A DNA stretch of 64,000 nt from Calothrix membranacea FACHB-236 (GCF_014696315.1 NZ_JACJPX010000019.1:1-64000), one strand, 5' to 3'; positions 55,586 through 63,374 are shown, counted from the first letter of the stretch. Notes: generated by a model not told the origin, from the sequence alone. Program-made: numbers and translations.

Positions 55586-55755
55586 TGTACATTCGCACAT
55601 TATATGTCGCAATTCGCAAATAATGTCGCGACCGATTAAAAGTGATGTAAGCTTTTTTGCACAAGGTTTTTAGCTTTTTTGTTAATAAAATAAGCAAAAT
55701 TATAAATTTGCACATTCTATGTCGCAAATTGTATTTTCGCAAAATAAATGTCGTT
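55586..55755. mobile_element. Distal CAST transposon end (TGTACA with CGCA-type TnsB sites)
   Basis: Starts TGTACATTCGCACATTATAT and carries four similar sites: TTCGCACATTATATGTCGC (55592-55610), TTCGCAAATAATGTCGC (55613-55629), TTTGCACATTCTATGTCGC (55707-55725) and TTTCGCAAAATAAATGTCG (about 55735-55753). TGTACA termini with spaced TnsB sites are the end structure of type V-K CRISPR-associated transposons. The site type differs from the GTGACA-type end at 56501-56593. It runs directly into cas12k sequence. Confidence 0.75.
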
Positions 55756-55762
55756 TATTTAC

Positions 55763-56339
55763 ATACTGACCCGCATAAATAATTCCTTTGATCGTCCTAG
55801 TAAACCCCTGTACCAAGGTCAATCACACATTTTGGTTGGAGTCAGCTTGGGGCTAGAAAAACCTGCAACTATTGCCTATTGCTGTAGTGGATGCGATCGC
55901 TCTCAATGTCATAGCTTATCGAAGTATTCGCCAGTTACTGAGCGACAATTACGAACTCCTGAATCGCCAAAGACGACAACAGCGATCACTATCTCACGAA
56001 CGCCACAAAGCACAAAAAAGTTTCTCCCCTAATCAATTTGGCTCATCTGAGTTAGGGCAGCATATAGACAGATTATTAGCTAAAGAAATTGTAGCGATCA
56101 CACAAACCTACAAAGCAGGTAGTATAATCCTGCCCAAGCTAGGAGATATGCGGGAAATTGTTCAAAGCGAAATTCAAGCCATAGCCGAAGCAAAATGTCC
56201 TGGCTATGTAGAAATCCAGCAAAAATATGCCAAACAGTATCGAGTTAACGTCCATTCTTGGAGCTACGGCAGATTAATTCAAAGCATTCAAAGTAAAGCT
56301 GCTCAGGTAGGAATCATACTTTTCAGAGAACTGATATAG
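55763..56339 (+). pseudogene. cas12k: cas12k fragment (frameshifted)
   Basis: The C-terminal part of Cas12k, the RNA-guided, cleavage-dead effector of V-K CAST. Frame 1 gives LTRINNSFDRPSKPLYQGQS then HILVGVSLGLEKPATIA. A 7-bp tandem duplication (ATTGCCT-ATTGCTG, about 55871-55884) shifts the frame, and frame 2 gives AVVDAIALNVIAYRSIRQLL, NRQRRQQRSLSHERHKAQKS, SELGQHIDRLLAKEIVAITQ, IILPKLGDMREIVQSEIQAI and HSWSYGRLIQSIQSKAAQVG. It stops early after GIILFRELI, before the usual C-terminal tail. The N-terminal half is missing, replaced by the transposon end. Confidence 0.85.
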
Positions 56340-56420
56340 CTATAATTTTGAAGAACTTTAGAACGTTTAATAATTTAATAATCCCAAGTATTTCGGATAA
56401 AATAATAAATTTTCTTGTTT
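56340..56420. other. AT-rich stub where tracrRNA would be expected
   Basis: Between cas12k and the CRISPR unit, intact V-K systems encode a tracrRNA of roughly 200 nt. Only about 80 AT-rich bases remain, with no evident repeat:anti-repeat pairing, so a functional tracrRNA is not expected here. Confidence 0.45.
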
Positions 56421-56453
56421 GGGTGGGTTGAAAGCAAATCCGACTGCTGGCTT
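56421..56453 (+). CRISPR. Delocalised homing CRISPR unit, spacer matches tRNA-Thr
   Basis: GGGTGGGTTGAAAG, the conserved 3' end of V-K CRISPR repeats, is followed by CAAATCCGACTGCTGGCTT. Those 19 nt equal the 3' end of the tRNA-Thr gene (reverse complement of 56634-56652). The three bases 5' of the target are GTT, fitting the GTN PAM of Cas12k systems. The 5' part of the repeat is degenerate, as is usual for homing crRNAs. Confidence 0.88.
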
Positions 56454-56500
56454 GATATTGTATAGAGTAAAGCCTACAGAACTCATGGATTCTATATTAG

Positions 56501-56593
56501 ATGACATTAATTTGTCACTACTTCGCTACAAAGGCTTATCTAGTTTCAGCGACATTAATTTGTCACCGACGACAAATAATTAGTCACTGTACA
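56501..56593. mobile_element. tRNA-proximal CAST transposon end
   Basis: Reading from the tRNA side it begins TGTACAGTGACTAATTATTT (56593 inward), then GGTGACAAATTAATGTCG and a third GTGACAAATTAATGTCAT site at 56501-56518. This resembles the left ends of characterised V-K CAST elements, in which the left end lies nearest the target. Confidence 0.85.
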
Positions 56594-56634
56594 GCGGACA
56601 AATAATGTGGCAATCGACAGTACTACAGTACAAA
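56594..56634. other. Possible second CAST-end relic
   Basis: Reading from the tRNA side: TGTACTGTAG, then GTACTGTCGATTGCCACATT, then ATTTGTCCGC up to the TGTACA of the next end. The ACATTATTTGTC core resembles a degenerate TnsB site, as if an older insertion at the same tRNA has decayed. Confidence 0.35.
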
Positions 56635-56706
56635 AGCCAGCAGTCGGATTTGAACCGACGACCTTCCGATTACAAGTCGGATGCACTACCACTGTGCTAT
56701 GCTGGC
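56635..56706 (-). tRNA. trnT: tRNA-Thr (anticodon TGT)
   Basis: A 72-nt cloverleaf: acceptor GCCAGCA/TGCTGGC, D-stem GCAC/GTGC with loop AGTGGTA, anticodon arm TCCGA-CTTGTAA-TCGGA, T-arm GTCGG-TTCAAAT-CCGAC, discriminator U. All stems pair fully. CCA is not encoded. Its 3' end is the protospacer of the adjacent CAST homing spacer. Confidence 0.95.
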
Positions 56707-57084
56707 GGGCTGAGGTATTGCTATTAAGCACTAACCGATTTCTAATCATAGCATAAGCAGATGATTTGTCAAGGAATACAACTAAAAAAATTTTTGAACC
56801 TATAAGGGGCAGGAAAAATCTGAGTAATTTATCCGATGCAGCCTGTATATTTTGCTAAGCTTTCACATTCGAGAGCGGTTTGCAAGTGTGACATTTGTAG
56901 GACAACTAACAAAAATTATGCATATTAATCACCCATAAAGTTGATAAATTAATAGTCATAGCAAAAGCTAACTTTAATCCTGGGCTAGGCACGAAAATAT
57001 CTGGTAGAGTTTTAAGGCGATACTTTTTTGGTAGGACTGGCTAAAGGAACACAAAGACATCATTATTATTTACAGATCACAAGC
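56707..57084. other. Spacer between tRNA-Thr and argF
   Basis: No gene. AT-rich upstream region of argF. An upstream in-frame start at 57028 would extend ArgF by 19 residues that are not conserved-looking (HHYYLQITSM), so it is treated as leader. Confidence 0.5.
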
Positions 57085-58005
57085 ATGGCAGCGTTGAACG
57101 GACGAGATTTATTAAGTCTGGCGGATCTGAGTTCTACAGAACTTCAGGAACTCCTACAATTAGCAACTCAACTCAAGTCAAAACAGCTAAAGCTACACAG
57201 TAATAAAGTGTTGGGATTATTGTTCTCCAAAGCTTCAACTCGCACACGCGTGAGTTTTACTGTGGCTATGTACCAACTAGGTGGACAGGTAATTGATCTC
57301 AACCCTAATGTGACTCAAGTGAGTCGTGGGGAACCAGTGCAAGATACAGCTAGGGTGTTGGATCGATATCTGGATGTGTTGGCAATTCGTACGTTTGCTC
57401 AACAAGAGTTGGAAACTTTTGCTAACTATGCCAAGATTCCTGTAATTAATGCGCTGACTGATGCAGAACATCCTTGTCAGGTATTGGCAGATTTAATGAC
57501 AATTCAAGAGTGCTTTGGTGGTCTCAAAGGGTTAACTTTAACCTACGTAGGTGATGGCAATAATGTCGCTAACTCTTTAATGTTGGGTTGTGCTTTGGCA
57601 GGAATGAATGTCAGAATTGCGACACCTAAAGGCTATGAGCCAGATAATAAAATTGTAGAACAGGCAAGAGCGATCGCTAATCATCAAACTGAAGTTCTCC
57701 TGACTCACGATCCAGAAATTGCTGCTAAAGGGGCAGCTGTTCTCTACACTGATGTCTGGGCGAGTATGGGTCAAGAATCAGAAGCAGACGATCGCTTCCC
57801 AATCTTCCAAGATTACCAAATTTCCGAGCAGTTATTGAGTCTTGCTGACCGCGAAGCTATTGTTTTACACTGCCTACCAGCCCATCGTGGTGAAGAAATT
57901 ACCGAAGCCGTTATTGAAGGTTCACAATCACGCGTTTGGGATCAAGCCGAAAATCGAATGCACGCCCAAAAAGCTTTGTTGGCTAGTATTTTAGGGGCAG
58001 AGTAA
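57085..58005 (+). CDS. argF: Ornithine carbamoyltransferase
   Basis: 306 residues from ATG 57085 (MAALNGRDLLSLADLS). Carbamoyl-phosphate site SKASTRTRVSF, ornithine-loop HPCQVLADLMT, and HCLPAHRGEEI with active-site Cys are all intact. Makes citrulline from ornithine in arginine synthesis. The chosen start gives the usual family length. A CTAGTAC-ended repeat follows the stop by 7 bp. Confidence 0.97.
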   Translation: MAALNGRDLLSLADLSSTELQELLQLATQLKSKQLKLHSNKVLGLLFSKASTRTRVSFTVAMYQLGGQVIDLNPNVTQVSRGEPVQDTARVLDRYLDVLAIRTFAQQELETFANYAKIPVINALTDAEHPCQVLADLMTIQECFGGLKGLTLTYVGDGNNVANSLMLGCALAGMNVRIATPKGYEPDNKIVEQARAIANHQTEVLLTHDPEIAAKGAAVLYTDVWASMGQESEADDRFPIFQDYQISEQLLSLADREAIVLHCLPAHRGEEITEAVIEGSQSRVWDQAENRMHAQKALLASILGAE

Positions 58006-58012
58006 GGAAAGG

Positions 58013-58161
58013 CTAGTACCGCAAGGCGGAAGTCAAAAGGAGCCAGTGCGTTGCGGGGGTTCCCCCCGTTGTAGCAACTGGCGTTCAAAAGTCAAAATTA
58101 ATGCAGTGTAAGCGTTTCGTTGATTTGAAATGGTTTGTTTACTTCCGCCGTGTTGTACTAG
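58013..58161. repeat. MITE-like R3 element with nested R4
   Basis: CTAGTACCGCAAGGCGGAAG on the left and TTCCGCCGTGTTGTACTAG on the right, an imperfect inverted repeat. Compared with the 4722-4936 copy, the middle holds an R4 repeat with GGGGGTTCCCCCC loop instead. The nested order gives a relative age: R3 first. Confidence 0.65.
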
Positions 58162-58493
58162 TTTTTGAGCATAGAGTTTTCTGCTTAAATCTCAGACTCT
58201 TCCCTGTTTGCTTTTGAGGAACTCAATTTTTCAACATGGATGAGGTTTAAATGTATTTTTCATCCTCAAGCATTCATAAAAACGACCTCATCCTTTCTTT
58301 TCTTTGCTTATTGTTCGCTACATAGCATTCCTATTGCATTTGTAAAAGCAAAAGTACATTTGTACCTGCTTCTTACCTTAAAGAGTAATTTTACAATCAT
58401 TGAGAATCGCTATATTTACAAATCAATTCCAAAATTAAATAGGATTGCCATATATTCTTTTTAGTTTGTCCTTGCTTATATGGGATTTTATGT

Positions 58494-58507
58494 AGTACTA
58501 ATGTTCT
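58494..58507 (+). promoter_or_regulatory. LexA box (cyanobacterial type)
   Basis: AGTACTAATGTTCT fits the cyanobacterial consensus RGTACNNNDGTWCB at every position. It lies 34 bp before the lexA start codon, so lexA is probably autoregulated. Confidence 0.85.
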
Positions 58508-58540
58508 AGGGACATTTGTATTTACTTCCCAACAAAAATT

Positions 58541-59146
58541 ATGGAACGTTTAACCGAAGCTCAACAAGAACTTTATGAATGGCTGGCAGAATACATCCGA
58601 ACGCATCAGCATTCGCCTTCAATTCGGCAAATGATGCAAGCGATGAATTTGAAGTCACCAGCACCAATTCAAAGCCGTTTAGAACATTTACGCACTAAAG
58701 GTTATATTGAATGGACTGAAGGGAAAGCGCGCACAATTCGGATTTTACGTCCTGTAGCAACAGGTGTACCAATTTTAGGTACTATTGCTGCTGGAGGTTT
58801 AATAGAACCTTTCACAGATGCTGTCGAACATTTAGATATTACTAATTTTTCCTTACCTCCTCAAAGTTATGCTTTGCGGGTAGCTGGCGACAGCATGATT
58901 GAAGATTTAATTGCTGATGGTGATTTAGTATTTTTGCGTCCTGTACCAGAACCAAATCAACTTAAAAATGGCACCATTGTTGCTGCCAGAGTTGAAGGAC
59001 ATGGTACTACATTAAAGCGTTTTTATCGCAGTGGCGATCGCGTTACTCTCAAACCTGCAAATGCTAAATACCAACCGATTGAAGTTCCTGCTATCCATGT
59101 ACAGGTGCAAGGTTCTTTAATCGCCGTCTGGCGTGATTATAACTAG
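58541..59146 (+). CDS. lexA: LexA repressor
   Basis: 201 residues. Winged-helix DNA-binding domain (about 1-65, HSPSIRQMMQAMNLKS), autocleavage site Ala84-Gly85 in TIAAGGLIEP, catalytic Ser118 (RVAGDSMIED) and Lys159 (GTTLKRFYR), all at E. coli LexA-like positions. SOS-type repressor, able to self-cleave. In cyanobacteria LexA has also been tied to carbon and redox control. Self-regulation is suggested by the operator upstream. Confidence 0.95.
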   Translation: MERLTEAQQELYEWLAEYIRTHQHSPSIRQMMQAMNLKSPAPIQSRLEHLRTKGYIEWTEGKARTIRILRPVATGVPILGTIAAGGLIEPFTDAVEHLDITNFSLPPQSYALRVAGDSMIEDLIADGDLVFLRPVPEPNQLKNGTIVAARVEGHGTTLKRFYRSGDRVTLKPANAKYQPIEVPAIHVQVQGSLIAVWRDYN

Positions 59147-59281
59147 GGGTTAGGGCATAGGGCATGGGGCATGGGGCATAGGGCATGGGAGGGATGAGGG
59201 AGACAAGGGGACAAGGGGAGAAATTACCAATTACCAATGTCCAATTCCCAATGACGAATGACAAATGACAAATGACAAATT
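59147..59281. repeat. Short STRR spacer between lexA and helicase gene
   Basis: GGGGCAT heptamers and ACAAATG repeats. No promoter element seen with confidence; co-transcription with lexA is possible but unproven. Confidence 0.55.
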
Positions 59282-60763
59282 ATGTACCTGACGCTAAATA
59301 GAGTGCAAGAACTGCCCAGTTTTCGCTTACGATTGCCATTGTTAAGGGAAAATCAGGGCAGTTATCAAACTCAAAAATCATTACCAGGATGCCCAAAAAT
59401 GCCGCAATCTCTGCAATTGCGGCAATATCAGCGCCAAGCCATGACAAGCTGGTTTGCTAATAATGGCAGAGGTACGCTGAAAATGGCTACTGGTAGTGGT
59501 AAGACTATCACAGCATTGGCGATCGCTTGTGAATTATCTCAGCAGATTAATTTACAAGTTTTAGTGGTGGTTTGTCCCTATCGTCATCTTGTCACCCAAT
59601 GGGCACGAGAATGCGAAAAATTTAACTTGCAGCCGATTTTAGCATTCGAGAATGTCCGCAATTGGCAAAGTCAACTCTCTACCCAAATCTATAATCTGCG
59701 TTCTGGTTCCCAAAGGTTTGTTACGGTGATTACTACCAACTCCACATTAATTGGAGATGGTTTTCAGTCACAGGTGAAATATTTTCCCGACAGAACTTTA
59801 ATTATTGGCGATGAAGCCCATAACTTAGGCGCACCAAAGTTAGAGGAAAGTCTACCACGTCGCATTGGGCTGAGGCTGGCGTTGTCTGCTACACCAGAAA
59901 GGTACTTTGATGATGATGGTACTCAATCTTTGTTTGATTATTTCGGCCCTGTGCTGCAACCAGAGTTTACCTTGAGGGATGCGATCGCTCAAGGAGCTTT
60001 GGTACATTATCTCTATTACCCGATTTTGGTGGAATTAACAGAAGCCGAAAGTATTGCCTATTTAAAATTAACGCGCAGAATTGGGCGTTCATTACTATAT
60101 CGGGAGAGAGAAAATGGCACAGTTGGAGATTTTGAAGATAACGAAGATTTGAAGCCATTGTTAATGCAACGCGCCCGATTAATTGGTGCAGCAGAAAACA
60201 AGTTAACTGCTTTGCGGGAATTAATGGCAACTCGCAAAGATACTACCCACACCCTATTTTATTGCAGCGATGGTTCGCAAGAAAGCGGTCAACGTTCATC
60301 TTTACGTCAACTGAAAGCCGTTGCTAAAATTCTTGGCGTGGAATTGGGGTACAAAGTTAGTACCTACACTGCCCAAACTTCCTTAGCAGAAAGAGAAGTT
60401 TTACGCCGTCAATTTGAAAGCGGAGAATTGCAAGGTTTAGTAGCAATTCGCTGTTTAGATGAGGGTGTCGATATCCCCGCAATTCAAACTGCGGTAATTT
60501 TATCAAGTTCTGGTAATCCTCGTCAGTTTATCCAAAGGCGCGGGCGCGTTTTACGTCCCCATCCAGGAAAAGAACGCGCCATTATCTACGACATGATAGT
60601 TTTACCGCCAGATTTAGAAAGGGAAACTATAGAAGTAGAACGCAATTTGTTAAAAAAAGAATTGCGGCGCTTTGTAGAGTTTGCTGATTTAGCTGACAAC
60701 GCTGGCGAGGCGAGAATGAAGTTACTTGCTTTACAAAAACGGTATGGTTTATTAGATATATGA
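59282..60763 (+). CDS. SF2 DEAD/DEAH-type helicase, defence-type (possible phosphorothioation-linked)
   Basis: 493 residues. Motif I KMATGSGKT near residue 75, motif II IIGDEAHNLGA, motif III LALSATPERYF, motif VI QFIQRRGRVLRPHPGKERAI. The layout resembles the restriction-type helicases found with DNA phosphorothioation (Dnd) genes in cyanobacteria, and a DndD-like ATPase lies 540 bp downstream on the same strand. No nuclease domain is evident. A terminator-like hairpin after the stop separates it from the next genes. Confidence 0.75.
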   Translation: MYLTLNRVQELPSFRLRLPLLRENQGSYQTQKSLPGCPKMPQSLQLRQYQRQAMTSWFANNGRGTLKMATGSGKTITALAIACELSQQINLQVLVVVCPYRHLVTQWARECEKFNLQPILAFENVRNWQSQLSTQIYNLRSGSQRFVTVITTNSTLIGDGFQSQVKYFPDRTLIIGDEAHNLGAPKLEESLPRRIGLRLALSATPERYFDDDGTQSLFDYFGPVLQPEFTLRDAIAQGALVHYLYYPILVELTEAESIAYLKLTRRIGRSLLYRERENGTVGDFEDNEDLKPLLMQRARLIGAAENKLTALRELMATRKDTTHTLFYCSDGSQESGQRSSLRQLKAVAKILGVELGYKVSTYTAQTSLAEREVLRRQFESGELQGLVAIRCLDEGVDIPAIQTAVILSSSGNPRQFIQRRGRVLRPHPGKERAIIYDMIVLPPDLERETIEVERNLLKKELRRFVEFADLADNAGEARMKLLALQKRYGLLDI

Positions 60764-60776
60764 ACCGCCGATGGAC

Positions 60777-60830
60777 GCAGATAAACGCCCATTATTTATC
60801 TGTGTTCATTGGCGTTTATCTGCGGTTTTT
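60777..60830 (+). terminator. Terminator-like hairpin after the helicase gene
   Basis: GCAGATAAACGCC and GGCGTTTATCTGC form a 13-bp stem with a 21-nt loop, then GGTTTTTT, 14 nt after the helicase stop. The arms are also a common cyanobacterial spacer repeat. Confidence 0.5.
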
Positions 60831-61131
60831 TATTGCTTTTTGTAAAAATTTTGGTAATAGTGAAGAATGAGGTTAAGAAGTATGGGATAATTTAAGTTAT
60901 ATTCTTAATAATGGGATGTTAGATAAATTTTTAAAATCACAAATATTCCATTATATTGTATGCTTTCAGTATATCAGCAAAGCAATTTTAAATAAAGCCC
61001 TTCCTACTAAAAATTTTCTACTTTACCCCACCAATTTGTGAGAAATTAAAGATAAGACAAAGGGTAGAGCAGAAGATGCGATCGCAATCAAAGATACAGG
61101 TAAAATAAAGAAAAATTATCTACCATCCGCG
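60831..61131. other. Spacer before the DndD-like operon
   Basis: No gene; AT-rich. Likely promoter region of the small gene and the DndD-like ATPase gene. Confidence 0.5.
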
Positions 61132-61305
61132 ATGTCACCAGAGCAAAATATCGATGATGTGCAGGAGCCAATTACCAGCGCCCCACCGGAAGTACGGCAG
61201 ATTATTGAACGAGTATGGAAGCTGGAAAAAGGCAGACTAGATAAGAGAATTAACAGTCACATTAACGATGAAATATTGGTGATTATTAAGGAAGAGGTGC
61301 GATGA
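61132..61305 (+). CDS. 57-residue protein translationally coupled to the DndD-like ATPase
   Basis: Product MSPEQNIDDVQEPITSAPPE, then VRQIIERVWKLEKGRLDKRI and a short tail to VIIKEEVR. The stop TGA overlaps the ATPase ATG (ATGA), so the two are coupled. It is a short helical, charged protein without membrane segments or a recognised family; it is shorter than DndE (about 110 residues). A small partner or antitoxin-like subunit is possible. Confidence 0.7.
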   Translation: MSPEQNIDDVQEPITSAPPEVRQIIERVWKLEKGRLDKRINSHINDEILVIIKEEVR

Positions 61306-63374
61306 AGCTGACTTCCATTAAGCTTTGCAATTTTCGCTCCTTTTATGGTACGACACCAGAGATAGTAATTTCTGGGGGAGATGTTCTCAACACCACAATA
61401 ATTCATGGTAATAATGGCTCTGGAAAAACCAGTTTACTTAATGCCTTTACCTGGGTATTATATGAGAAGTTTAGTGCAGCATTTGCATCGGTAGAACAGC
61501 TAGTTAATAAAAGAGCGATCGCCGAAGCGAAACCCAAACAGGCTATTGAATGTTGGGTAGAAATTGGCTGGGAACATGAAGGTAAGCGCTACCGTGTAAA
61601 ACGTTCCAGTCGGGTTTATAAAAACGAGAGTGATTTTGAAGCTGGGAAAACTCAATTAACCATGTGGGTAGGTGGCGATGATGGTAAATGGTATTTCCCA
61701 CCCCAGCAACCAGAAGATATCATCAATCAAATTTTACCTGCGAGTTTGCATCAATATTTTTTCTTTGATGGGGAACGGATTGAAGAAATCGTCCGTTCTG
61801 ATAAAAAAGCGGAAATTGCGGAAGCGACAAAGATATTCTTAGGTGTAGAGGTAATTAACCGTTCAATTAAACATTTGAGTGAAGCGAAAAAAAGTTTAGA
61901 AAATGACTTAAAAGCCATTGGGGATTCGGAAATAAAACAGCTTTTGCGACAGCAAGAAAAAATAGAACGGGAAATTGAAAGCATTACCCAACGCCAAACT
62001 GAAATTAAACAAGAATTAGAATATCAACAAACCTTAAAAAAAGAAACAAGTAACCGTTTACGGGAACTGAGTGCGGCAAAAGAATTACAAGAACGCTGTC
62101 AAAATTTAGAAGCGCAGAACCAAGCGTATAAAGAAGAATATAAGAAGACTCGCGAATCCCTGAAAAAAATAATTTCTGTACGAGGCTATACAGTTCTCCT
62201 TTCTGAAACTACATCCCAGTTTCGGGGAATTATGCATGATTTAAAACAGCGTGGTGAATTAACGGCGGGAATTTCGCGGGAGTTTATCGACGAGTTACTC
62301 AATTCGCAACGTTGTATTTGCGGTACAGATTTAAATGTCGGTAGTCATCCCCATACAAATGTGACTCTATGGTTAAATCAAGCAGGTTCTTCAGCAGTAG
62401 AAGAAACAGCTTTTCGCATGAGTGCCCAAGTTGATGAAATTGATAAACAAGCAACGGCATTTTGGGAAGAAGTAGATAGAGAACAAGCGAGAATTAATCA
62501 ATTAAGGCAAAATATCTCGCAAATTGAAAGCGAATTAGATAACATTCAAGACAGATTGCGTAAAGATGCTAACGAAGAGATTAGCAGTTTACAGAAACGC
62601 TTAGACGGAATAGAAAATAAAATAGATGAGTTAAATCGAGAACAAGGCGCTAACCAACAACAAATCGCCCACTTTACCACAGAAATCGAAGCTTTAGGTA
62701 AACAAATTGCCAAGCAAAAGCTAAACGAAGAACGCCAAGCATTAGCACAGCGACGAATTAACGCTACCCAAGATGCAATTGAAAGATTAACAGAAGTAAG
62801 AAACCGTCAAGAAAAGCAATTTCGTCTGCAACTCGAAAAGCGAGTACAGGAAATATTCGCAGAAATATCCTTTACTCCTTATCTTCCCAAAATTAGCGAT
62901 AAATATGAACTGACGCTAGTAGAAAATACTGCTGGAGTAGAAGCACCAGTTGCAGCTTCCACCGGAGAAAATCAAATTCTCAGTTTATCTTTTATCGCCA
63001 GTATTATTGATAGAGTCAGGGAATGGAGTGAAAAGCGGAAAATGCTGATGTTACCAGAAAGCAGTACCTTTCCAATTGTGATGGATTCACCTTTTGGTAG
63101 CTTAGATGAAATTTCCCGGCGACATATTGCTCAAACAATTCCCAAGTTAGCAAATCAGTTAATTGTCTTAGTCACAAAAACTCAATGGCGCGGTGAAGTT
63201 GAAGAAGAAATTGCAGATAGAATTGGGAGAGAGTATGTGCTGACTTACTTTTCTTCCAAGCCAGATTGCGAACAAGATTATATTGAATTAGGTGGGGAAA
63301 GATATCCTTTGGTAAGGCAAAGTCCTAATGAGTTTGAGTATACAGAGGTTGTTGAGGTAAAGCGAGATTGGTGA
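61302..63374 (+). CDS. SMC/Rad50-like ATPase, DndD-type
   Basis: 690 residues. Walker A IHGNNGSGKTSLLNAFTW near residue 35, FFFDGERIEEI, a long coiled coil interrupted by a Cys-rich hinge (CICGTDL, about 345), and C-terminal STGENQILSLSFIASI, then MDSPFGSLDE (Walker B and D-loop). The head-coil-hinge-coil-head layout is that of Rad50/SbcC and of DndD, the ATPase of DNA phosphorothioation. DndA, B, C, E are not in the window. It could instead be the ATPase of another defence system. Confidence 0.75.
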   Translation: MKLTSIKLCNFRSFYGTTPEIVISGGDVLNTTIIHGNNGSGKTSLLNAFTWVLYEKFSAAFASVEQLVNKRAIAEAKPKQAIECWVEIGWEHEGKRYRVKRSSRVYKNESDFEAGKTQLTMWVGGDDGKWYFPPQQPEDIINQILPASLHQYFFFDGERIEEIVRSDKKAEIAEATKIFLGVEVINRSIKHLSEAKKSLENDLKAIGDSEIKQLLRQQEKIEREIESITQRQTEIKQELEYQQTLKKETSNRLRELSAAKELQERCQNLEAQNQAYKEEYKKTRESLKKIISVRGYTVLLSETTSQFRGIMHDLKQRGELTAGISREFIDELLNSQRCICGTDLNVGSHPHTNVTLWLNQAGSSAVEETAFRMSAQVDEIDKQATAFWEEVDREQARINQLRQNISQIESELDNIQDRLRKDANEEISSLQKRLDGIENKIDELNREQGANQQQIAHFTTEIEALGKQIAKQKLNEERQALAQRRINATQDAIERLTEVRNRQEKQFRLQLEKRVQEIFAEISFTPYLPKISDKYELTLVENTAGVEAPVAASTGENQILSLSFIASIIDRVREWSEKRKMLMLPESSTFPIVMDSPFGSLDEISRRHIAQTIPKLANQLIVLVTKTQWRGEVEEEIADRIGREYVLTYFSSKPDCEQDYIELGGERYPLVRQSPNEFEYTEVVEVKRDW

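Larger units (their letters stand above)
55586..56593. mobile_element. Decayed type V-K CAST remnant homed on tRNA-Thr
   Basis: About 1 kb between two TGTACA ends, containing a truncated, frameshifted cas12k, a homing CRISPR unit, and no tnsB, tnsC or tniQ and no space for a full tracrRNA. The tRNA-proximal end lies about 60 bp from the PAM in the tRNA-Thr gene. The bases flanking the two ends (CCTAG and GCGGA) differ, so this is not one simple insertion with a 5-bp duplication; deletion or nested insertion is likely. Confidence 0.8.
58006..58540. other. Spacer with R3 and R4 repeats and lexA promoter
   Basis: No gene (the open frame at 58240-58464 has no ribosome-binding site). R3 at 58013-58161 has an R4 copy nested in it (58033-58089). 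The lexA operator is at 58494-58507. Confidence 0.6.

Noticed and set aside
55506-55742. Minus ORF across the distal CAST end
   Set aside because: It merely reads through TnsB-site repeats.
57028-57084. Upstream in-frame start for argF
   Set aside because: The added residues do not resemble the family; ATG 57085 gives the usual length of about 306.
57240-57256. CGCACACGCGTGAG in argF as another LacI-type operator
   Set aside because: It lacks the CACGTG centre and symmetric ends and lies inside a coding region.
58240-58464. 74-residue + ORF before lexA
   Set aside because: Low complexity, no ribosome-binding site; the region is better explained as the lexA promoter.
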